From Massilia sp. METH4 (GTDB taxonomy: Bacteria > Pseudomonadota > Gammaproteobacteria > Burkholderiales > Burkholderiaceae_D), in NCBI RefSeq assembly GCF_037094685.1, contig NZ_CP146614.1:124001-188000 (forward strand): 64,000 nucleotides of DNA. The letters run 5' to 3'. Both the position numbers and the translations under genes were made by a program. Shown piece by piece: positions 1 to 8,473 of this stretch (its first letter is position 1; every line of letters starts with the position of its first letter). Below the pieces are notes generated by a model. That model ran no database searches, was not told the DNA's origin, and saw nothing but the letters and a program-made list of their open reading frames with translations.

Positions 1-568
1 TCAGCATTTCCGCATTCATTTCCGGGTTGTGCACGGCGCGCACGGGCAGCCCCTGGAACATCGTGATGATAACGTTCATGCGCGCTTCCAGCACGGCGTC
101 GTCGACCGGCAGGCCGTGTTTCATCCGCCCCGCCTTCAGGATCTTGCGGAACTGTTCGCGCGTGCGGCGGTCCGCGTCGCGCGCCACCGCCGCGATCTTC
201 GGGTTGCGCGACGCTTCGGCCGTGATTTCCAGCGGCAGGATCCAGGTCTGCGGATCGAGGTCGTCACGCACGCTGCGCGGCACTTCGTCCAGCAGCGCCT
301 GCAGCGGATCGTCCTTCAATTCCAGGTCGCGCATCAGCGCGGACACGCGCTCCACGTTTTCCTCGACGAACGCGGCAATGATCGCATCCTTGCTGTCGAA
401 ATAGTTATAGATATGGCCGGCGCTCATCCCGGCCGCCTTCGAGATCTCGGCCATGCTCGCACCATGGAAGCCGCTGCGGCCAAAGCACGCGGCCGCAGCA
501 TCGAGCACCTGGCGGCGCCGGTGGCGCGCCTTTTCCGGATCGTGATGGCGTTTTTCGGTATTGCTCAT
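1..568 (-). CDS. TetR/AcrR-family transcriptional regulator (C-terminus cut by window edge)
   Basis: About 189 codons are visible; the C-terminal end lies beyond the left edge. The start ATG (566-568) gives MSNTEKRHHDPEKAR, a basic N-terminus, followed by a TetR-type helix-turn-helix at about residues 18-60 (MAEISKAAGMSAGHIYNYF, then a DSKDAIIAAF stretch). The rest is the helical ligand-binding half, which is poorly conserved and does not reveal the inducer. It is divergent from the GNAT gene at 694 and lies about 0.7 kb from the 3' end of the RND efflux operon. TetR proteins often repress such pumps, so control of the 1308-7092 operon through the palindrome at 7127-7146 is a reasonable but unproven inference. 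Confidence 0.9.
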   Translation of the reverse strand, partial: MSNTEKRHHDPEKARHRRRQVLDAAAACFGRSGFHGASMAEISKAAGMSAGHIYNYFDSKDAIIAAFVEENVERVSALMRDLELKDDPLQALLDEVPRSVRDDLDPQTWILPLEITAEASRNPKIAAVARDADRRTREQFRKILKAGRMKHGLPVDDAVLEARMNVIITMFQGLPVRAVHNPEMNAEML

Positions 569-635
569 ACTGCCTTTCAGGGGTGCTGGCGGCTGCGCTG
601 GCGGCTGGCCACCCCGGGTTTGTCAAACGGATCGC

Positions 636-651
636 CCGTGCGTGCGCACGG
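636..651. promoter_or_regulatory. Palindrome between tetR and GNAT genes
   Basis: CCGTGCG-TG-CGCACGG has perfect 7-bp arms and lies in the 125-bp divergent intergenic region. TetR-family genes commonly carry an autoregulatory operator in this place. The sequence does not resemble the efflux operator at 7127-7146, so whether one regulator binds both is open. A chance palindrome in GC-rich DNA is the alternative. Confidence 0.3.
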
Positions 652-693
652 ATGCTATCATTTTCTACGACCGCTACTTGCGCAAGGACGACC

Positions 694-1188
694 ATGTCTA
701 CCAGGACCTCCCGCACGATCGAAATGCGGCCGGCGGAAGCCGCCGACCAGGCCTTCATGGAGCAGCTCTACGCGAGCACCCGCACCGCCGACCAGCGGAT
801 GGGCGCCTGCGATGCGCACACGGAGGCGCTGCTGATGGCCCTGCAATGCCGCGCGCGCCAGACGCAGCTGCACGCGCTCTACCCCTATGCCGACGCCGCC
901 GTCATCGTCGAGCGCGAGCGCCCCATCGGCGCCCTGCACGTCAATTACGGCTCCGACGAAATCCGCATCCTCGACATCAGCCTGCTCCCGGAATGCCGCA
1001 GCCGCGGCATCGGCCTCGGGCTGCTGCGCAGCCTGCAAGCCCAGGGTGTGCGCATGCGCGTGCCCGTGCGGCTGGACGTGCTGCCCGGCACCCGCGCGCA
1101 GCGCTTGTTCCAGCGCTGCGGCTTTACGCTCAACGGAGCGAATGGGCTGTTTCTGTGTATGGAGTGGACGCCGCCGTTGTTGACTTGA
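694..1188 (+). CDS. GNAT-family N-acetyltransferase
   Basis: 164 aa. The start at 694 is chosen because AAGGA (684-688) stands 5 bp upstream; an upstream in-frame ATG at 583 would add a basic stretch unlike the family and run into the divergent promoter region. The fold is recognised from the motif-A region ISLLPECRSRGIGLGLLRSL (R-x-x-G-x-G/A type acetyl-CoA pyrophosphate loop at about residues 105-120) and the C-terminal LFQRCGFTLNG segment. The acceptor substrate cannot be read from sequence. It converges on the RND efflux operon, with hairpin repeats between them. Confidence 0.85.
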   Translation: MSTRTSRTIEMRPAEAADQAFMEQLYASTRTADQRMGACDAHTEALLMALQCRARQTQLHALYPYADAAVIVERERPIGALHVNYGSDEIRILDISLLPECRSRGIGLGLLRSLQAQGVRMRVPVRLDVLPGTRAQRLFQRCGFTLNGANGLFLCMEWTPPLLT

Positions 1189-1213
1189 CCCGGCTACTCA
1201 GCCGTTCGGACTG

Positions 1214-1261
1214 CCGGTTTTGAAAACCGGTGTCAGACACCCTTGCAGGGTGTCTGACACC
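1214..1261. repeat. Double hairpin repeat element between convergent genes
   Basis: Two perfect inverted repeats abut: CCGGTTTT-G-AAAACCGG (1214-1230), then GGTGTCAGACACCC / GGGTGTCTGACACC (1229-1242 and 1248-1261) with loop TTGCA. A third, weaker stem CCGTCAA/TTGACGG spans 1271-1295. The second hairpin has the same GGTGTC...GACACC ends as the elements at 12323-12365 and 12405-12448. Its position between converging genes fits a REP-like element that may also act as a transcription barrier; there is no T-tract typical of an intrinsic terminator. Confidence 0.75.
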
Positions 1262-1307
1262 AGATCAAGGCCGTCAACCTCTACAGTGTTGACGGGCTCG
1301 CCGGCGT

Positions 1308-2717
1308 TTACTGCCAGCCCCCACCCAGCACTTTGTAGAGCGTCACCTGGTTGCTCGCCTGCGCGAGCCTTGCACTGATGAGGCTCTGCTGCGCCCCATA
1401 CAGCGTGCGCTGCGATACCAGCGCGTTCAGGTATGACTCCGCGCCTTTCTGGTAGCGCTGCTCGTGGATGCGGTAGCTCTTGCCCGAAGCCTCCACCAGT
1501 GCGGCCTGCGAAGCCACGCGCTCATCGAGCGTGCCGCGCTGGGCCAGCGCGTCCGCCACTTCGCGGAATGCCGACTGGATGGCCTTTTCATACTGCGCCA
1601 CGGCGATGTCGCGGTTGGCCTTGGCCAGGTCCAGGTTGGCCTGGTTTGCGCCGCCCGCGAAGATCGGCAGGGTCAGCTGCGGAATGAACGACCACGTACC
1701 CGCGCCGGCCTTGAACAGGTTCGACAGGTCGCCGCTCGCCGCGCCGGCCGACGCCGTCAGCGAGATGCGTGGGAAGAACGCGGCACGGGCCACGCCGATA
1801 TTGGCATTTTGCGCCTGCAGCGTGCGCTCGGCGGACAGCACGTCCGGCCGGCGAGCCAGCACTTCGGACGGCACGCCTTCCGGCAGCTGAGCCAGCTGAG
1901 TCACCGATTCCAGCGACCCTTGCGGCAGCAGCTCGGCAGGCACCGGGGCGCCGGCCAGCAGCGCCAGCGCGTTCTGGTCGGCCGCCACCTGCGCCGTGTA
2001 CACGGCCACGTCGCTGCGCGCCGTTTCCACGCTGGTTTGCGCCTCGTACATGTCCAGGCCCGACGTGGCGCCCGCCTCGAAGCGGCGCTTGCTGAGCTCG
2101 AAGGTGATCTGCTGGCTCTTCAGCGTGTCCTGCGCCAGGCGCAGGCGCTCCTGGTCCGCCGCCAGCGTCAGCCAGGCGTTGGCCACTTCAGCCACCAGGC
2201 TGATCTGCTGAGAGCGGCGGGCCTCTTCGGTGCCCAGGTACTGTTGCAGCGCTGCTTCGGACAGGTTCTTCACCCGGCCGAAGAAGTCCAGTTCGAAGGC
2301 CGGGATGCCCAGGCCCGCCGTGTACTGGCGCGTGATATAGCCTTCGCCGGTGGCCGAGGAATTGGACGGCACGCGCTGGGCCGTCTGCCCCACCGAGGCG
2401 TTCACGCCAGGCACGCGCTCGGCGCGGGTCACGCCGTACTGGGCGCGCGCGGCCTCGATATTGAGGATCGACACGCGCAGGTCGCGGTTGTTCTCCAACG
2501 CCAGCGCAACCAGCTGTTCCAGCTGCTCGTTGGCGATGAACTCGCGCCAGCCGATGTCGTAGGCCTGTTTGGCGTCGGCCGGCGCGGCGGCCGGCTTGTA
2601 TGCGTCGCCCTGCGGCCAGCTCGGCGTCACCGGCGCTGCCGGGCGCTCATACACGGGCGCCAGGCTGCAACCGGCCAGCAGTGCCGTCACGGCCAGGGTA
2701 ATCAATGTCTTGCTCAT
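1308..2717 (-). CDS. RND efflux outer-membrane channel lipoprotein (OprM/NodT family)
   Basis: 469 aa from ATG at 2717 (an in-frame GTG at 2726 is the alternative). The N-terminus MSKTLITLAVTALLAGCSLAP is a lipoprotein signal with lipobox LLAGC, so the protein is lipid-anchored. The remainder shows the duplicated OEP architecture of TolC/OprM proteins, with long helices rich in Ala, Gln and Glu and conserved ARRPDVLSAERTLQAQNANIGVARAAFFPRISLT. It forms the outer-membrane exit duct of the tripartite pump encoded just upstream: it follows the pump gene after only about 13 bp and is the last gene of the operon. Confidence 0.95.
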   Translation of the reverse strand: MSKTLITLAVTALLAGCSLAPVYERPAAPVTPSWPQGDAYKPAAAPADAKQAYDIGWREFIANEQLEQLVALALENNRDLRVSILNIEAARAQYGVTRAERVPGVNASVGQTAQRVPSNSSATGEGYITRQYTAGLGIPAFELDFFGRVKNLSEAALQQYLGTEEARRSQQISLVAEVANAWLTLAADQERLRLAQDTLKSQQITFELSKRRFEAGATSGLDMYEAQTSVETARSDVAVYTAQVAADQNALALLAGAPVPAELLPQGSLESVTQLAQLPEGVPSEVLARRPDVLSAERTLQAQNANIGVARAAFFPRISLTASAGAASGDLSNLFKAGAGTWSFIPQLTLPIFAGGANQANLDLAKANRDIAVAQYEKAIQSAFREVADALAQRGTLDERVASQAALVEASGKSYRIHEQRYQKGAESYLNALVSQRTLYGAQQSLISARLAQASNQVTLYKVLGGGWQ

Positions 2718-2730
2718 ATTTCTCACTCTC

Positions 2731-5700
2731 TTATACGTTGCTGCCAGCGGCCGCCTGCGCGTGCTTCTCGCCCTTCGGGGCGAACCAGCTGCGCACCAGC
2801 ACGAAGAACACCGGCACGAAGAAGATGCCGAGGAACGTGGCCGTCAACATCCCGCCCAGCACGCCCACGCCGATGGCGTTCTGGCTGCCGGACCCGGCGC
2901 CGCTCGCCAAGGCCAGCGGCAGCACGCCCAGGCCAAAGGCGATCGACGTCATCAGGATCGGGCGCAGGCGCAGCTTCACGGCTTCCAGTGTCGCTTCGCG
3001 CAGGTCGCGGCCCGATTCCTGCAGTTCCTTGGCGAATTCCACGATCAGGATCGCGTTCTTCGCCGACAGGCCCACCACGGTCAGCAGGCCGACCTGGAAG
3101 TACACGTCGTTCGCCAGGTGGAAGCCCCACGTCGCGATCACGGTACCGATGATGCCCAGCGGGATCACCAGCAGCACGGAGAACGGCACCGACCAGCTTT
3201 CATACAGCGCGGCCAGGCACAGGAACACGATGAGGATCGAGATCGTATACAGCATCGGCGTCTGCGAACCGGATTCGCGTTCTTCCACCGACAGGCCGGT
3301 CCATTCGAAGCCGATGCCCGGCGGCAGTTGCGCGATCATCTTTTCCACTTCGGCCATGGCGGCGCCCGAGCTCACACCCGGTGCCGGGCTGCCCTGGATG
3401 TTCACCGACGACAGGCCGTTGTAGCGCTCCAGGCGCGGCGATGCGTAGATCCACTCGCCGCTGGCGAAGGCGGAGAACGGCACCATCTCGCCGGCGCTGT
3501 TGCGCACGAACCATTTGTTGAGGTCTTCGGGCACCATGCGCGAGTCGGCCTGGCCCTGCATGAACACCTTCTTCACGCGGCCGCGGTCGACGAAGTCGTT
3601 CACGTACGAGGAACCCCAGCCCACCGACAGCACCTTGTTCACGTCGGCCACGGTCAGGCCCAGCGCGGTCGCCTTCTGCTGGTCGATCGTCACCTTGTAC
3701 TGCGGCGTGTCTTCCTGGCCGTTCGGGCGCACGCCCGCCAGCATCTTGTTCTGCGCGGCCATGCCGAGCAGCTGGTTGCGCGCGGCCATCAGCGCCTGGT
3801 GGCCTACGCCGCCCACGTCCTGCAGCTGCAGGTCGAAGCCCGAGGCGTTACCCAGCTCGAGCACGGCCGGCGGAGCGAACGCGAACACCATCGAATCGCG
3901 CAGCTGCATCAGCGCGCCCATGGCGCGGCCGGCGATGGCACCGACCTTGTTCTCGGCGCCCTGGCGCTCGGACCAGTCCTTCATCCGCACGAAGGCGATA
4001 CCGGTGTTCTGGCCATTGCCGCCGAACGAGAAGCCGGCCACGGCGAACACGGAAGCCACGTTGGCCTTTTCCTGCTCAAGGAAATAATTCTCGACCTTCT
4101 CGATGGTCTTCAGCGTGCGTTCCTGGGTGGCGCCGGTCGGCAGCTGGATCTGCGAGAACAGCACGCCCTGGTCTTCTTCCGGCAGGAAGGAAGTCGGGAG
4201 GCGCATGAACACCACGGCCAGCACGGCCAGCAGCACGGCATACATGAGCATCGACGGCGCGCGGCGGCGGATCATGCCGGCCACCACGCCCTGGTACTTG
4301 TCGGTGCTCTTCTCGAACGTGCGGTTGAACCAGCCGAAGAAGCCGCGGTTGGTCAGGTGGTGGCCTTTCTCGACCGGTTTCAGGATGGTCGCGCACAGCG
4401 CCGGCGTGAAGATCATCGCCACCAGCACGGACAGCACCATGGCCGACACGATCGTGATCGAGAACTGGCGGTAGATCACGCCGGTGGAGCCGCCGAAGAA
4501 CGCCATCGGCACGAACACGGCGGACAGCACCATGGCGATACCGACCAGGGCGCCGGAGATCTGGCCCATCGATTTCTTGGTCGCTTCCTTCGGCGACAAG
4601 CCCTCTTCCGTCATCACGCGCTCGACGTTTTCCACCACCACGATCGCATCGTCGACCAGGAGGCCAATGGCCAGGACCATGGCGAACATCGTCAGCGTGT
4701 TGATCGAATAACCCAGCGACGACAGCACGGCGAAGGTACCCAGCAGCACGACCGGCACCGCCATCGTCGGGATCAGCGTGGCGCGGAAGTTCTGCAGGAA
4801 CAGGTACATCACGAGGAACACCAGCACGATGGCCTCGGCCAGCGTCTTCACCACTTCCTCGATGGACAGTTCGACGAACGGCGTGGTGTCGAAGGCCACC
4901 ACGGCCTTCATGCCTTTCGGGAACAGCTTGCTCATCTCGTCGACGCGGGCTTTCACCAGCTCGGCGGTGTCCAGCGCGTTGGCGCCGGTGGCCAGCTTCA
5001 GGGCGATACCGGTGGCCGGCTTGCCGTTGAAACGCGCCACGGTGGCGTAGTTCTCGCGGCCCAGTTCCATCTTCGCCACGTCGCGCAGGTGCACGGTGGC
5101 GCCGTTGGCTTCGGTCTTGAGCAGGATGGCGCCGAACTGCTCGGCAGTCTGCAGGCGGCTTTGCGCCGTCACGGTGGCGTTCAGCTGCTGGCCCGGCACG
5201 GCGGGCGCGCCGCCCAGTTCACCGGCCGAGACTTCGGCGTTCTGCGCCTGCACGGCCGTGATCACGTCCGCCGGGGTGAGTTGATAGCTCGTGAGCTTGG
5301 TCGGGTCGAGCCAGATGCGCATCGCGTACTGGGAACCGAACAGCGTGACGTCGCCCACGCCTTCCACGCGCGACAGCGGGTCGAGCACGTTGGCCGCCAC
5401 GTAATCGCCCAGGTCGGCGTTGTTCATGCTGCCGTCTTCCGACACGAAGCCGATCACCAGCAGGAAGTTCTTGGTGGCTTTCGACACCACCAGGCCCTGT
5501 TGCGTGACGGCGGTCGGCAGCAGCGGCGTGGCCAGCTGCAGCTTGTTCTGCACCTGCACCTGCGCGATGTCGGGGTTGGTGCCGCTCTTGAACGTGAGCG
5601 TGATGTTGATGCCGCCGGTCGAGTCGGAGGACGAGCTCATGTAGCGCAGCCCGTCGATGCCCTTCATCTTCTGTTCGATGACCTGCGTGACGGCGTCTTC

Positions 5701-5871
5701 CACGGTCTTCGCGGAAGCGCCCGGATACGAACCGGTGATCGAGATCGAAGGCGGGGCGATGCTGGGGTACTGCGCGATCGGCAGGCTCCAGATCGCGAGC
5801 GCGCCGCCGAGCATGATGACGATGGCGATCACCCACGCGAAGATGGGGCGATCGATGAAAAATCTTGCCAT
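2731..5871 (-). CDS. RND multidrug efflux pump, inner-membrane subunit (HAE-1, AcrB/MexB type)
   Basis: 1046 aa, the normal length for AcrB-type transporters. It starts [17 protein letters not shown], the canonical cytoplasmic helix and TM1. The proton-relay residues are present: [17 protein letters not shown] in TM4 (Asp-Asp) and [13 protein letters not shown] in TM10 (Lys). Twelve membrane helices and two large periplasmic loops are evident. It uses the proton gradient to export hydrophobic compounds through the adaptor (5887-7092) and channel (1308-2717). It is 15 bp downstream of the adaptor gene and cotranscribed with it. The drug spectrum cannot be deduced. Confidence 0.97.
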   Translation of the reverse strand: MARFFIDRPIFAWVIAIVIMLGGALAIWSLPIAQYPSIAPPSISITGSYPGASAKTVEDAVTQVIEQKMKGIDGLRYMSSSSDSTGGINITLTFKSGTNPDIAQVQVQNKLQLATPLLPTAVTQQGLVVSKATKNFLLVIGFVSEDGSMNNADLGDYVAANVLDPLSRVEGVGDVTLFGSQYAMRIWLDPTKLTSYQLTPADVITAVQAQNAEVSAGELGGAPAVPGQQLNATVTAQSRLQTAEQFGAILLKTEANGATVHLRDVAKMELGRENYATVARFNGKPATGIALKLATGANALDTAELVKARVDEMSKLFPKGMKAVVAFDTTPFVELSIEEVVKTLAEAIVLVFLVMYLFLQNFRATLIPTMAVPVVLLGTFAVLSSLGYSINTLTMFAMVLAIGLLVDDAIVVVENVERVMTEEGLSPKEATKKSMGQISGALVGIAMVLSAVFVPMAFFGGSTGVIYRQFSITIVSAMVLSVLVAMIFTPALCATILKPVEKGHHLTNRGFFGWFNRTFEKSTDKYQGVVAGMIRRRAPSMLMYAVLLAVLAVVFMRLPTSFLPEEDQGVLFSQIQLPTGATQERTLKTIEKVENYFLEQEKANVASVFAVAGFSFGGNGQNTGIAFVRMKDWSERQGAENKVGAIAGRAMGALMQLRDSMVFAFAPPAVLELGNASGFDLQLQDVGGVGHQALMAARNQLLGMAAQNKMLAGVRPNGQEDTPQYKVTIDQQKATALGLTVADVNKVLSVGWGSSYVNDFVDRGRVKKVFMQGQADSRMVPEDLNKWFVRNSAGEMVPFSAFASGEWIYASPRLERYNGLSSVNIQGSPAPGVSSGAAMAEVEKMIAQLPPGIGFEWTGLSVEERESGSQTPMLYTISILIVFLCLAALYESWSVPFSVLLVIPLGIIGTVIATWGFHLANDVYFQVGLLTVVGLSAKNAILIVEFAKELQESGRDLREATLEAVKLRLRPILMTSIAFGLGVLPLALASGAGSGSQNAIGVGVLGGMLTATFLGIFFVPVFFVLVRSWFAPKGEKHAQAAAGSNV

Positions 5872-5886
5872 GGAATGGACTCCTGC

Positions 5887-7092
5887 TTAGTGAGCGGCGG
5901 CAGCGGGCTTGGCGGCTGCCGTATTGGCGGCGGCAGGTGCTGCGTTCTGTGCCACGGTTGCGGGCGCGCCCGGCTTCACCTTCTGGATGCCTTCGACGAT
6001 CACGCGGTCGCCGGCATTCAGGCCGGATTTCACCAGCCACTTGTCGCCCAGCGTGCCGGTGGTGGCGATCACGCGCTGCTCCACGATGCCCTGCTGGTTC
6101 AGCACCAGCGTGGTGGCTTCGCCTTTCTGGTTGCGCGTCACGCCCTGCTGCGGCACGGCGATGGCCTGCTCGTTCACGCCGTTTTCCACGATGGCTCGCA
6201 CGAACATGCCCGGCAGCAGGTCATGTTTCGGATTCGGGAACAGTGCGCGCAGCGTGACGTTGCCCGTGCCCGGATCCACGGCCGCGTCGGCGAACTGCAG
6301 CTTGCCTTCCTGGGCGTAGGTGGTGCCGTCGGCCAGCTTCAGCGTGACCTTGCCTTCCGCCTTCTTCACGCCGCCGCTCTCCAGCGATTTCTTCAGGCGC
6401 AGCAGTTCTTCGGAAGACTGCGTGACGTCGACATAGATCGGATCGAGCTGCTGCACGGTCGTCAGTGCCGTTTCCTGGCCGGCGGTCACCAGCGCGCCAG
6501 GCGTCACGTTCGAGCGGCTGATGCGGCCGGAGATCGGCGCGTGCACCTTGGTGTAATCGAGGTTGATGCGCGCGGTCTGCAGCTGGGCCTTGGCCGATTC
6601 CACGTCGGCGCGTGCCTGCGCTTCGGCGGCAACCGCATCGTCATAGTCCTGGCGGCTCACGCCTTCGATCTCCACCAGCTCCTTGTAGCGCTTCACTTTC
6701 GGGCCAGCCGTCAGCAGGTTCGCCTCGGCGCGCGCCAGCGCGGCTTTCGCACTGTTGAACGCGGCCTGGTAAGTGGCCGGGTCGATCTGGTACAGCTGGG
6801 TGCCCGCCTTCACGTCGGCGCCCTCGGTGAACAGGCGTTTCTGCACGATGCCGGCGACCTGCGGGCGCACCTCGGCGATCTGGTAGGCCGACGTACGGCC
6901 CGGCAGCTCGGTGACGACCGGCAGCGCCTGCGGCTGGATCGTGTACACGGCCACCTGCGGCGGCGGCATCTTGCCGGCCGGCGCGCCGGCCTGTTGCTTG
7001 TTGGAGTCGCAGCCGGCGGTCAGCGCCGCCGCGCATGCGAGGAAAAGAATGCCGGCCGAACGCAGCGGCGGGCGGGAGAGCGTGTGTTCCAT
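5887..7092 (-). CDS. RND efflux periplasmic adaptor (membrane fusion protein, AcrA/MexA type)
   Basis: 401 aa. The lipoprotein signal ends LTAGC (Cys28), so it is anchored to the inner membrane. It contains the lipoyl/barrel-sandwich halves (GRTSAYQIAEVRPQVAGIV and YTKVHAPISGRISRS), a helical hairpin between them (about residues 100-165), and the beta-barrel and membrane-proximal domains. The C-terminus is Ala/Pro-rich. It is the first gene of the three-gene efflux operon; its upstream region carries the operator at 7127-7146. Confidence 0.96.
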   Translation of the reverse strand: MEHTLSRPPLRSAGILFLACAAALTAGCDSNKQQAGAPAGKMPPPQVAVYTIQPQALPVVTELPGRTSAYQIAEVRPQVAGIVQKRLFTEGADVKAGTQLYQIDPATYQAAFNSAKAALARAEANLLTAGPKVKRYKELVEIEGVSRQDYDDAVAAEAQARADVESAKAQLQTARINLDYTKVHAPISGRISRSNVTPGALVTAGQETALTTVQQLDPIYVDVTQSSEELLRLKKSLESGGVKKAEGKVTLKLADGTTYAQEGKLQFADAAVDPGTGNVTLRALFPNPKHDLLPGMFVRAIVENGVNEQAIAVPQQGVTRNQKGEATTLVLNQQGIVEQRVIATTGTLGDKWLVKSGLNAGDRVIVEGIQKVKPGAPATVAQNAAPAAANTAAAKPAAAAH

Positions 7093-7126
7093 ACCTGGTC
7101 TTTCTGTTGTAAGGGGTAGCGCGCAA

Positions 7127-7146
7127 TAGAATGAACGATCATTCTA
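7127..7146. promoter_or_regulatory. TetR-type operator upstream of the RND efflux operon
   Basis: The 20-bp dyad TAGAATGA-ACGA-TCATTCTA has perfect 8-bp arms and lies 35-54 bp upstream of the adaptor start codon, where it would overlap the core promoter. AATGA-N4-TCATT dyads of this layout are typical binding sites of TetR-family repressors of efflux pumps. The regulator partly visible at 1-568 is the obvious local candidate. Confidence 0.6.
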
Positions 7147-7530
7147 ATACAAATCGGAAACCCGTGCATTAACTGACTTTAGAGTCATGTATCTACGGGA
7201 GCGCTATCACAAAGGATGCCGCATGAAGAAGCGGCGCATTGACTATAGTCGAGCTGGCGGGAGGGCGAGCCATGAAGCGCCTCCCTGCCAGGCGTTGTTG
7301 CGCACAAGTTGTATATGGGCAACGATTAAAGTAACGAAGCAACAGTATTGCCTGTTGCCGCAGCGGTACCGCCAAGCGCTGTCGGCCTGCAGGTGCCCGC
7401 GAGTGTCGCCCGGATTCCCGAGCGGCGCGCCAGGATTCGGATGAAGCCCCCGGCACTGGCAGCAGCGCAAGGGAAAGGCGCTGCGCGCAGAACATCGTCA
7501 AAGAAAAGGTGCTGTACGGCGAACAGCGCG
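7147..7530. other. Intergenic stretch without a convincing gene
   Basis: No reading frame here has a ribosome binding site plus a plausible protein. The only structure noticed is a short dyad TGACT-TTAG-AGTCA (7174-7187). The stretch separates the efflux operon from the terminator of the lipoprotein gene; both flanking genes are transcribed leftward, so it includes the efflux promoter. Confidence 0.5.
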
Positions 7531-7566
7531 AAAGAAAAAGCCTCCCGGCCATGCGGCGGGGAGGCT
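7531..7566 (-). terminator. Intrinsic terminator of the 7587-8366 lipoprotein gene
   Basis: On the minus strand the stem AGCCTCCC/GGGAGGCT (7540-7566, 11-nt loop) is followed by TTTTTCTTTC. It begins 20 bp after the lipoprotein stop codon. Confidence 0.85.
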
Positions 7567-7586
7567 CCGTGTTCAGCTGTTGCCGC

Positions 7587-8366
7587 TCAGGTCGCCGTGG
7601 TCGTCACCGGCACGAACGTCATCGTCACGTTCTGCAGATAAATGCTGGTCGTGCCCTCGAAGCCGGAATCGATGCCCAGCAATACCCACGCCTTGCCTTC
7701 TCCATCGGTCTTGACCTTGACGCCGGTGCCGCCGCGAATCAGTTTCGAAGCGTATTTCCGATCACCCTGGCACTGCAGGCCGTTGGCGATATCGCCCAGC
7801 ACCACCGAAGCGGCACCCGCCGTGGCCTGGTTGCCGCGGTCGATGTTCAGGCGCGTTTCGCCATTCGTGGTGACGGCTTTCGGCTCGGTCGCCGAAGCTG
7901 CGGCGATCACGTGCACGGATTCGCCGGGCGCGCCGCCGGCTCCCGCGCAGCCGGACGGCGCGTTGGACAGCAGGTTCAGCGACGCCACGGTGAAGGTGTA
8001 TTCCGTATTGGCCACCAGGCCCGTGACCTGCTTTTTCACATACAGCAGCAGATCGTCGCTGCGGTTGGTGCCGCTGACGTAGTACGCCTTGGTGTCCTTG
8101 TAGGCCGCGTTCTCGACGTTGTTGATGCGGTAGATATCGCGCAGTTCGAAGACGACGTCGGTCGGTGCTGTGGCAGCCGTGTAGTCGCTCGACTCGCCGG
8201 TCCAGCCGCCCGTCTCGGCCCTGAAATCCTGCGTCAGCAGCACGGAGTAGGCGGTCGTGCCGCCGGTGCCCGTCGAGGTGCCCGCCGGATCGTCGTCATC
8301 GCCGCCACAGGCGGCCAGCAAGGCCAGGGTCGCTACCGACAAAGCGGCTTTCCAGGTACGGATCAT
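7587..8366 (-). CDS. Lipoprotein of unknown function
   Basis: 259 aa. The signal MIRTWKAALSVATLALLAAC gives a lipobox at LLAAC, followed by GGDDDD; the acidic stretch right after the lipid-anchored Cys is common in Massilia lipoproteins. The mature part contains LLTQDFRAETGGWTGESSDY and a C-terminal beta-rich segment (VKTDGEGKAWVLLGIDSGFEG, then SIYLQNVTMTFVPV), suggesting a beta-sandwich of the kind found in carbohydrate-binding modules; this is inference from pattern only. Two cysteines in the middle (SGCAGAGG, LQCQGDR) could form a disulfide. It is monocistronic with its own terminator. The function is not recognised. Confidence 0.8.
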   Translation of the reverse strand: MIRTWKAALSVATLALLAACGGDDDDPAGTSTGTGGTTAYSVLLTQDFRAETGGWTGESSDYTAATAPTDVVFELRDIYRINNVENAAYKDTKAYYVSGTNRSDDLLLYVKKQVTGLVANTEYTFTVASLNLLSNAPSGCAGAGGAPGESVHVIAAASATEPKAVTTNGETRLNIDRGNQATAGAASVVLGDIANGLQCQGDRKYASKLIRGGTGVKVKTDGEGKAWVLLGIDSGFEGTTSIYLQNVTMTFVPVTTTAT

Positions 8367-8473
8367 CGTAATGGTCTCTTCTCTTTACGTGGGAACGAAA
8401 GCGGCCATTTTAAGAAACAAAATGCAACTCGTGTGAGCTTATTGTAACTAGTTGTATTTTGCCTATCTCCGCC

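Noticed and set aside
2569..7119. Very long plus-strand open frame of about 1500 codons opposite the RND pump and adaptor genes
   Set aside because: It is antisense to two certain genes, rich in His, Arg, Gln and Ala as expected of a GC-rich mirror frame, and matches no family.
7193..7552. Minus-strand frame of 119 codons between efflux operon and lipoprotein terminator
   Set aside because: No ribosome binding site, no recognisable family, and its start lies inside the lipoprotein gene's terminator.
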